Translations under genes and position numbers: made by a program | In this document: positions 56,129 to 64,000 of the stretch, piece by piece | How the letters are laid out: every line of letters begins with the position of its first letter | Numbering within the stretch: the first letter of the stretch is position 1 | Source of the DNA: Linnemannia elongata | Lineage: Eukaryota; Mortierellomycota; Mortierellomycetes; Mortierellales; Mortierellaceae | Assembly (NCBI GenBank): GCA_036320915.1 | Contig: JAXBDG010000014.1 | Coordinates: 62,001-126,000, forward strand | Direction of reading: 5' to 3' | Length of the DNA stretch: 64,000 bases | Notes under the pieces: generated by a model | What the model was told of the DNA's origin: nothing | Databases searched by the model: none | The model's input: only the letters and a program-made list of their open reading frames with translations

Positions 56129-59100
56129 CTACCATTTGCGCTTCTTCTTCATCTTCTCAATCTCCTCCCCCTCCTTCAAGATCCCTACCAAATTCTTCAA
56201 CTCCGCCTGCAACTTGCCCAGCTCTTCCGCCCCAATTCCCAGATTCATCTGCTGCCTCGCCATCACATTCACAAGCCCTCCCAACTGGTCCAACAACTCC
56301 TCCGGGGACGCCTCCCCGCCGTTCGTCAGTTTCTCTAGTCCTGCAATCTCGTCCAGGAACTCCTGTGGGATGGATGGTTGCTGTTGAGGGGGTGCGGGTT
56401 TGGAGGCAGCGTCCTCCTGAGCTTGTTGGACGACGGTGATGAGGTTCTCGACGTTCTCGACGTTTCTGACTAGTGGTAGTGTCTTTTTTGCTTGTTTTGC
56501 GGCTGGGTTTGCTGGTGGTGCCTTTTTGGCGGGCTTGGCCGGTCTCGCCGCTGATCTTGTTCCTTCATGGAATTTCTTTTGTTGTCGCTGCTGTTGACCG
56601 AACCCCTGCCTGCCCAAATCACCAAACCCGCCCAACCCTCCAAAAAGAGCCTCCAACCCCGCATGGTTGCCTCTCACACCACCCACGCCACCTAACTCTC
56701 CCGCCACCGACATCAAAGCCGCAACCATCCGCATCTCCTTCGGGATCGACTCGTTACCTCCTCTCTTAAACACGAACCCTTGATCCAGTTTTTTCTGGCG
56801 CATCTTTTCAGCGCGTTTGAAGAACGTCTCATGGAACTCTTGACGACTTGGCTTGCTCACTGGTTGCTCGGCGAACTTGATTTTGGCCTGCTCCTCATTC
56901 TGCTCTTGCTCACGGACCTTCTTCTCGTTCTGGGCTTGTTCGGCAGCATTGGGGGCAGCAGCGACCTCGGCAGCCTCGGCGGCGGCGTCAAAAGCCACTT
57001 TTTGGCGGTGAAGTCGTTGGCGTTCAGTTTTTTCTTGCCCCTGTTGGGCCTTGTGAGCGGCTTCCTTTGCCTCGGCCTCCTTGCAGAGCTCCTCCGCGAG
57101 CGCTTCAGCTTTGCGTTGTTTCTCGACCCCAATCTGCTGCAGGCGTGCTTGCTCTGCCAAGATGGCCTTCAACTCCTCCTCTGCGGCAGCTTTCTCCTGT
57201 CGCTCCTTCTTAACTCTCTCCGTCTCCAACCTCATCCTCTCAATCTGCTCCCTCTCAATCCTCTCTTTCTCCGCTTTCTCTTTCTCCTTCGCCTCAGCTT
57301 CAACTCTCCTCTGCTGCCTCGCCTTCTCGGCCTCATCTTCCATCGACCGTTTTTCGGCCGCTTCCTTCTCAATCCTCCTAAAAATATACTGCATCTGCTG
57401 CCTCACAAACGCACCCGGCTCGCCCTTTTGCTCGTCCACTTCCCACAATTGCGGGGGTCTCTGACAAGGCGTCATGAACACCTTTTCCATCGGTAATGCT
57501 ATTCTCTTATCTGGGAAAATACTCTCCAGGACGGGAGACCGTTTCCGAGGAATGGGTTTGGGGAGATGGAGTTCGGTCCGGGTCTTGAATTCAGCAAAAG
57601 TTTCGGGGGCGGATGTGTTGGTGAGGGAGAGCGGGTTTGTGGATAGGTGTTGGGACCATGTTGTACAGGTGAGTTTTAGCGTTGGTTGGATTAAAGGGAT
57701 CGGTGTCCCCTTTGGGACGCCAGCGTAGCCCGGGTCCGGGATCTTCTTTGGGTTAATTTTCGTCGCAAGGGCGGCACAGTTCTCGGGGGTCATAAGTGTA
57801 CCGTATGTCAGTGGCGACATTTGGATGAATGCTGAAATGGCAATGATGGAAAGGGAGAGGTACATCCCAGCACGGGTGAAACGGGACATGGTGGACAGGC
57901 GCATGATTCCTGCGAGGAGGGTGCAGGCAAGGAGGAGGGAGAAATAAAGTGCTGGGAAGTAGTCGCGATAGTTGAGGCGGATTGAGGGGTGAGTAGTGGA
58001 ATTTATGAAGATGAATGGGAGAAAGTGAAGGGCCCATGCTGTGAAGAATGTTCCGGCGTTTGATAAGTGGTGTTGTTTGAACACTATCATACAGTTCAAA
58101 AAGAAATTAAGCGATAATGGTTAAAAAAAAGTGAAAGTGGCAGTTGTAGCCTCAGTAGAATGCGACAGATCAACAGCATCAAAAATATACCTAACAGGTC
58201 TTGACCATCAGAATATCCACGCTGATACCTCAACATTGAAAGGACATGGAACCCCAAAAACAGCACCAACCCCACACTCCTAATAACCCAACTAGCTGGG
58301 TTAGGTACCAATGAGAGCTGGCGCACATGGCCCTGTCTCTTATCCTCATCAACCATCTCAAACTCTTCAACCTTGCTTCGCCAAGCTAAGAGGATAGAAG
58401 TCCCGCTAGGTTTGAGGAGCCAGTTCAAGGGACGAGGGGAGTCAGTGCGCTCGTCTACAGCTTTGTTCATGTCGAAAGCGCGGGGTTTTGTTCGGATCAG
58501 GGAGTGGTGTTCTTTGAACTTTTTCCAGAATGATACTTTTGGATAGGATGCTAGCTCCGTCTCAGCTGGGACTATCGTGGAGAAAGAAATATTGGCATTG
58601 TTAGTGTATATTTTAAGAATACGATCATGCATACCTCCACACTGTAAAGATGAAACAGAACTTACGGTAGTCATGATCGTTCATGGAGAAGCGCCAAATA
58701 GAGCTCGAAAGTACAGCAGCATCCTTCAAACACGACAGCTCGACCCTCCCCTCCCCACCAGGCACAGAATTCTCCAATAGATCCCCCGTCAGATGCAAAT
58801 GACAATGCTGCGAATAATGTCTCAGCCGAAACGCAGTCTCAAGCGCCTTCACTCTCAGCCCTTGAACCTTCTTCGACACGGTCCTCATCAAATCCGTATT
58901 CACAACCTCAACCCTCCACCAATCCCCGCGATCGCCATCAAAGTCGTTCGCCGCTAATCCATACGCACTAACCTCACAATGCCGCTTATTATTGATCCGC
59001 CCCATGGTGCGGGCATCATGCGAATGCATACAATGACGATGCGCCACATGCCTCAATCGGATCCAGTCTCCGTGATGAACATACTCCAACCGCTCCGGAA

Positions 59101-61308
59101 TCTCGCCAAAAACGCTCTTCTCCTCCATGCCCTCAACATCCGGCCCATTGGACAAATTGGCACGTATAACGATCCAATGATTACTCAGATCTGGATATTC
59201 GTACGCTGCCACCTGGATCTGTTTGGACCCCTTGGGCCAATGCTTGAAGGGCGAGTGGACATACATGGGGGGCTGGGATTCAGATTGGAGCTGGATGACG
59301 GATCCAAAGACAATGTCGCTCCAGACAGGTTCCTGTCGATCCTCGGTGTAGGGGGATTGGAGGGAGTGACGGAAGGATGGAGTAAGGAGGGTGAGGTCGT
59401 AGTCGCCGTGGATAGATGTGGCATAGTAGGGTTGGTTGGACTGGAGTTGAAAATGAAGGTAGTAGATCGATGTGTAGACGATGACTGGGAGGACTGCCAG
59501 GGTTGTAAAACGCGCCAGGCAGTGCTTTGCCCATAGAGTCTAGTAGTAGGAAAGTTGTGAGTAATAATATGCTTTTATAACATAGTGAAAAATGCTTCGC
59601 ACAAGCGAGAAAACTACGCAACTTACAGAGCTGATGGTGTCGTCTGTGATGAGACCCCACAGGTCCCATCCTGCAAGAACACCCACCGTGAAAACAGTCA
59701 ACACTCCCGGCAGTTTGGTCGACATGGCTCCTGAGGCCGCCAATCCCGTCATGAGCAACCACAACCACCACTGCACTCCGAACGGTCTACATGGTGACAA
59801 AACAGGGCTGAATTAGCATGGCAAATCTACCAGTCTCCACTGTCTGTACAGTATCAGTAATAGTACCAATAGAAAAAGGAGAGGGATGATGGATTACCTC
59901 TGGGACCGTTTGGTGAACATTGTCCAGGACATGAACGATAGGGCGGCGAAGAAAATGAGGGGTGCCTCCAGGGACATCAACCTATTATTCGCCACCAACA
60001 CGTTATCTATTTCGCGACAAAAGCGATTGATATGATTCGTCAGTCCGTGTAGCACCGATGTGAGAAATACATCATTGCATCGCAGGATTCACTCAGTTGC
60101 AAAATATTACCGAAGGCGATGAGAAGGGAGGCCAGGATGGCAGTGGGAGCACTCTGGCTTTTGTTCCTCAAGGTGATATAGGCCATGGGTGCACAAAGAG
60201 CCCCCATGACAGCCATTGCTGTGCGCATCGCCAAGAACGGCGCGTTGTCGCTATATGTACTGTAACAGAAACGAGGAATTGCACGATTAAATTTTGCTTT
60301 ACATATGCATACAGTGATGAAGACAGTACCAAAAACAAAATATGACAGAAGGAGGAAGACCTACTCGCCGACTTCTTCGAAAGGAAAGGATCCGTCATAC
60401 TGTCCAGTAAGAGAACTGATCCCGGCCAGGAGCATCTTTCCTAAGGGAGGGTGGATGTCGTATGTGAACACCCTGTTCAAGTACCCGTTCACATACTTCC
60501 CGACATAAGCCTCATCTAAGCTAGTGTAACAACAACGCACGAGCCATCGAACCCAAGAAAGCGGTTTTTTTGTGAGTTAGTTTTGTTGAGCTGTGGAGAC
60601 TCAAACTCCTGTGGCATGTCCACTCCGATAATCCAAAAGTGGAAATAAGACTTACATGACCTCAGCGGGAGAGGCATCCATGCGCCAGAGACGGACCGAC
60701 ATGGTCGCAACTGTGATTGCACTCAGCGTAACCCAGTCTCGACCACAAAGGCGCAATGACTCTTGTCGTTGAATCTCATACCACGACGACTTGCCCTGCT
60801 TCTTTTCTTCCTCTTCCTCCATTTCCTGAGTCCTGTCATCGTCATGCAGCTGTTGCTGTTTAGAATCGGGACCCAGACTGGTGGGAGCAGAAAGAGGAGG
60901 AGGAGGCACAGAAGAATGCGTTGCAGTGATCCACGACCACAGATCATCGGCCTCTATCTCCTGTGACCAGCGCTGCTGTTGAGATATGCGAGATTGGCGC
61001 GCGATCACTGCCGGTGCTGGCTTTTTGGTGTTCTCAGAAGACGAACGCTGCTCTTTAGCCTCGGTCAATAGGGGCACTGATGGCCCATGGTCCAAATCAA
61101 TCAAGGAAGACAGCGAGGCATGGGAGGAAGCGAAAGAAGTTGAGCGAGGGATACCACCGCTGCTGTTGTTCTCTGTTGCCGGTGATGGTGTTGATTCCTC
61201 CTGTGGTGAGAATACCGCTGGGTTGGTGATACTGACACCGCCCTGGCTGTTACCCGACTTTTGCTTTGACTTTTTTGACGAGTTGAGTTTATTCGTCATG
61301 GTTGCCAC
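56129..61308 (-). CDS. Protein O-mannosyltransferase (PMT) with long C-terminal coiled-coil extension
   Basis: Eight minus-strand exons: 61308-60656, 60520-60365, 60259-60111, 60006-59898, 59786-59627, 59539-58666, 58571-58191 and 58083-56129. They keep frame throughout and encode 1,478 residues, against about 750-900 for typical PMTs. A long polar N-terminus precedes the GT39 domain. The first luminal loop carries ILDEAYVGKYVNGYL with the catalytic Asp-Glu pair, then YDIHPPLGKML and FDNVLVANNRLMSLEAPL. MIR repeats follow at about 450-640 (HHGDWIRLRHVAHRHC, GDWWRVEVVN), then the multi-helix PMT C-terminal domain (TAWALHFLPFIF, PALYFSLLLACTLLAGI). It transfers mannose from dolichyl-phosphate-mannose to Ser/Thr in the ER. 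From about residue 1,055 a Glu/Lys/Ala-rich coiled coil and a Gly/Gln/Pro-rich tail ending KKKRKW are added in the same uninterrupted exon, which is unusual. Confidence 0.9.
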
Positions 61309-61972
61309 TTTTTCTGCCTTGATGTGTGTGCGTGAACAGTGAAGGAGGAGAAGGGGGAGTAGGTGGAGGACGAAAAATAAGAACAGAGGAGAAAAAAAAG
61401 CAAGAAAAGAAAGCGGTGTGAACGAACAGAGCGCAAAAATGGGAGGAAGGGAGTGAGAGGAAGGGGACTCGACCTTGTCCGAGAATGAAAAGGGGTGTCG
61501 GCATTGGTATGGGAGTATGGTGAGTGTATAATTGTTAATAGTGAAAGGAAGGAAGGGGGGTGTGAAATCGTACTTTTTTTCCTTGCCCCCTTTTTACGTG
61601 TACGTCCACAGTACAAAAGAAATTCAAAGTGAATCAAGCTAACATTTTACCACTCCCGCCATGATTTGATCAATTGCCCCTTTCTCTACTCCACATCAAT
61701 GCCAGTCCAGTCTGGCTTTCCTTATCTTCTCTGAACTGTTCGCCAGAGATGGTACTCTCTCGGCCCACAGTCGCCACACTTCGCTGTCGTATGGCACAAA
61801 GTTACTGACCAGCCTACACTTAGAACATACAAGCTCAAATGACAAAAGAATCGCCACCACAATTGAAAAAAAAAGAGCTGCAAAGTTTTTGGTCTGTTTT
61901 GCTTTCGATGGAAACATTCTGCTCGTTTATTTGCATCGCTTCCGCACACAAAAAACCGATTCCCGTCAACAT
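61309..61972. other. Intergenic, PMT promoter and eL21 3' flank
   Basis: About 660 bases, purine-rich on the plus strand just upstream of the PMT start (so pyrimidine-rich on the coding strand). No additional gene. Confidence 0.5.
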
Positions 61973-63192
61973 TTAGACAAGGGCTAAGAAAAAGACACAA
62001 TGAAACAGGCATAAGAGTTAGCACATCAAGTTTGTTATCATAAACAGGCTCAAACAGAAAGAACTAGCCAGCGAAACACATAAACGAGGAGACTTACTGT
62101 CGTAGGGGATGGGGTTGAGGGTGGTGGGGATGTTGTGCTTGATGGAGACGAAGCGGGCCTCACGGGGCATGGCGGGCTGTCTCTTCAAGTTAACCTTGAC
62201 ACCATCGGTCTTGGCCTGCAACTTGGCGGCGGCGTTCTCCTTGACGCGACGCAAGAAGTCATCACGGCACTTGGAGTGCTTGATGTGCTCGATGCGGATG
62301 TTGACGCGCTTCTCGAGGAAACGGTTGCCGACCTTCTTGTTGATGATGATACCAACAGCGGACTTGGTCACGTTGTAGATGATACCAGTGCGTCTATAGT
62401 AGCGAGGGGAGGGAATAGGTCCGGTTAGTATCTGATAACAACGCCTTTGGTCCTATTGTGTGTGTGAGGTGCGTGGCAGCACAAGGTTGCAAAGTGCCGA
62501 GTTGGGCCATGCTCAGTTGGGAGAGTGTGGTAGGGTTGAAAATAGGGCGAGAGTCCTGCAGCAGCGCTGCTTAGTAATAGTCCCGTCTTCGTTGTTTGTC
62601 TGTCCAAGTAGTCAACAGTCGCTCCCAGTAACTGCAAGGTCACACAGGGCGCTGTTATACAGAAACACCACTTAAAAAAAAGACTCTGAAGCAAATCTCG
62701 GTCATGACCGGCCATGGGCAAGTTGAATCCCGAATGTCGAATGATCTCAGATCAGGATCAAAGTCTCCCCATGATCCCCACTGATCCTACTGACGGAGCT
62801 GATGGACTTCGCACTCAGATCGGGATCTCAAGGTCAAAAGTTTGACCCTGATGTTGCAATGGTTCGGTCTGTTTTCGCAAAGTTCACTGTTTCCTGATTT
62901 TTCGGTCCTGTGTCCGTGAAAAAAAGTTGTCGTCCTGTCCTGGCGTTGGTATTAACAGCAGCAACTTGCTGCCTTTGAGGAAAGGCCTTGCGAGGAAAAG
63001 GCGGAAGACATACCCGTGGTAGAACTTGTGGGGCATACCCTTGTGGATGGCACCGTTGGCCTTGATGTCAACGATATCACCGACCTTGTAGGTCTTCAAG
63101 TAGGTGGTAAGCTTGATGGGCATACCATGCTCCCTGAAGTTACGGGCGAACATGTGGCGGGTGCGAGCACGGATACCATAGGAGTGAGGCAT
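61973..63192 (-). CDS. RPL21: Large-subunit ribosomal protein eL21
   Basis: Three coding exons: 63192-63014, 62393-62098 and an 11-nt terminal exon 61983-61973, giving 161 residues. The sequence follows eL21 closely: [44 protein letters not shown], then [38 protein letters not shown] and [14 protein letters not shown], ending PIPYDTLV. It belongs to the 60S subunit near the central protuberance. The 620-base first intron is long for this locus but holds no box C/D motif that I can find. The last exon adds only TLV plus the stop and is defined by GTAAGT, a TTTTTCTTAG acceptor and agreement with the eL21 end. High expression is expected; codon use is C-ending. Confidence 0.95.
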
Positions 63193-64000
63193 GATGAATC
63201 AATTCTGTTGGTATGTAAAGAGAAGGTGGGGAGGTCCGTATGTGAGTATTTTTTGTTCAAGTCATGGTGCTGGAGGCGAGTGACCGATGTCTGTGTCGGC
63301 ATGGGATTTCATGATGGTTGTGTCCTGGATCATAATCTCTTGTCGCTTGCGAAGGTTGTTGCTGTTGTCGCTGTGTTGATACAAGGTGTGATCATGGATC
63401 CTTTCCCTGTGGACCATGATCAACGCGAATCCCATTGTCTGAAAAAAGTATTATCCCGTACCCTAAGAGGTCAAGAAAGAAAGGAGGGAATCAAAACAAT
63501 CCACGGCCACTCAGACCCTTTACTTTGCAGTTCATGATGAAAAGCAGTCTGATGAAGATTTTCTCAATTTTGATTGGCTCATCCATCCGTTCCACTACTT
63601 TTTCCATCCATCCTCGTCTTTAAAAATAAGCCACCATGGTGGGAACCGGGGTTTACTACCAAATATAGCCAAATATCCCGGTCATTGTTTTGTTTACCAT
63701 TTTCTTAAATTGAATAACATTTCTCTGAACAGTACAAAGGCAACCATCGAGCTGCATCCTAGGCAAGATCCTTCTCTTTCTCTAATCAGTTTTTAGCCAG
63801 TAAGTACCTTGCCACCAAGGAACAATCAACACAGCAACATCCACAGCAACACATCGACTCTACCGACCACCGGCAGTAACTACTACAACTCATAACAACA
63901 AGAATCCTCCACTTCTACTTCAATAACGACAACTACAACCACCCTTCCCACAACCATGTCTGGAACCTAAAGTCATCTTTAACCCGTCTTCTCAACCAAC
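63193..64000. other. Intergenic, upstream region of a gene beyond the window
   Basis: eL21 promoter to about 63600, then a CA-rich, leader-like sequence (63800-63956). An ATG at 63957 in good context is followed after four codons by TAA, so it is at best an upstream ORF of a plus-strand gene starting beyond 64000. Confidence 0.4.

Noticed and set aside
62394..63013. Intronic snoRNA in the long eL21 intron
   Set aside because: No TGATGA box C with a matching CTGA box D on the coding strand, and no clear H/ACA hairpin pair.
1..64000. CRISPR arrays, bacterial operons, ribosome binding sites
   Set aside because: The window is nuclear fungal DNA with spliceosomal introns. No regularly spaced direct repeats of CRISPR type are present.

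Overview
The window is eukaryotic nuclear DNA from a filamentous fungus. Genes carry short GT-AG introns, often with a CTAAC-like branch point, intergenic spacers are pyrimidine-rich, and the conserved genes have fungal-type architectures (RAX1, Bot1/mS45, RTA1, PMT). A Crinkler-type effector with the LFCLVDGE header, an F-box/LRR protein and secreted kelch-TM proteins point to an early-diverging lineage, most likely Mortierellomycota (Mortierella sensu lato). The lineage is inference; no marker gene was compared.

Layout. 1-3.75 kb: 3' part of a long disordered protein gene that starts before the window. 3.75-7.9 kb: a 4 kb spacer with no recognisable gene. 8.0-17.7 kb and 26.4-33.9 kb are accessory regions. 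The first holds two same-strand RNase T2 genes; between them lie a Crinkler pseudogene, a 5'-truncated non-LTR retrotransposon with clear target-site duplications, and an RTA1-type membrane protein gene. The second holds an almost complete Crinkler gene, a second RTA1 gene in opposite orientation, and relics. The RTA1 genes sit in the arms of a ~2.9 kb inverted repeat (about 11.86-14.79 kb and 29.51-32.43 kb). Between the arms lie conserved genes: the CWC24/RNF113 splicing factor, mitoribosomal protein mS45 and a RAX1-like RGS membrane protein.

34.1-47.6 kb is a block of minus-strand genes: the UCH37/UCHL5 deubiquitinase, a putative zinc-ribbon protein, a coiled-coil protein with a C-terminal membrane segment, an F-box/LRR protein and LARP1. 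49.0-54.2 kb carries a tandem pair of kelch membrane proteins on the plus strand. 54.2-56.1 kb is a repeat-rich spacer with two abutting foldback elements and a minisatellite. 56.1-63.2 kb carries, on the minus strand, a protein O-mannosyltransferase with an unusual ~420-residue coiled-coil/disordered extension, and ribosomal protein eL21.

No operons are expected. Functional links are limited: secreted or effector-like products (RNase T2 pair, Crinkler, possible secreted relic) and RTA1 exporters cluster in the 8-33 kb interval, while housekeeping genes for splicing, translation, ubiquitin and ER glycosylation fill the rest. Exon boundaries were inferred by eye from splice signals, frame continuity and family similarity. 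No database search was possible.
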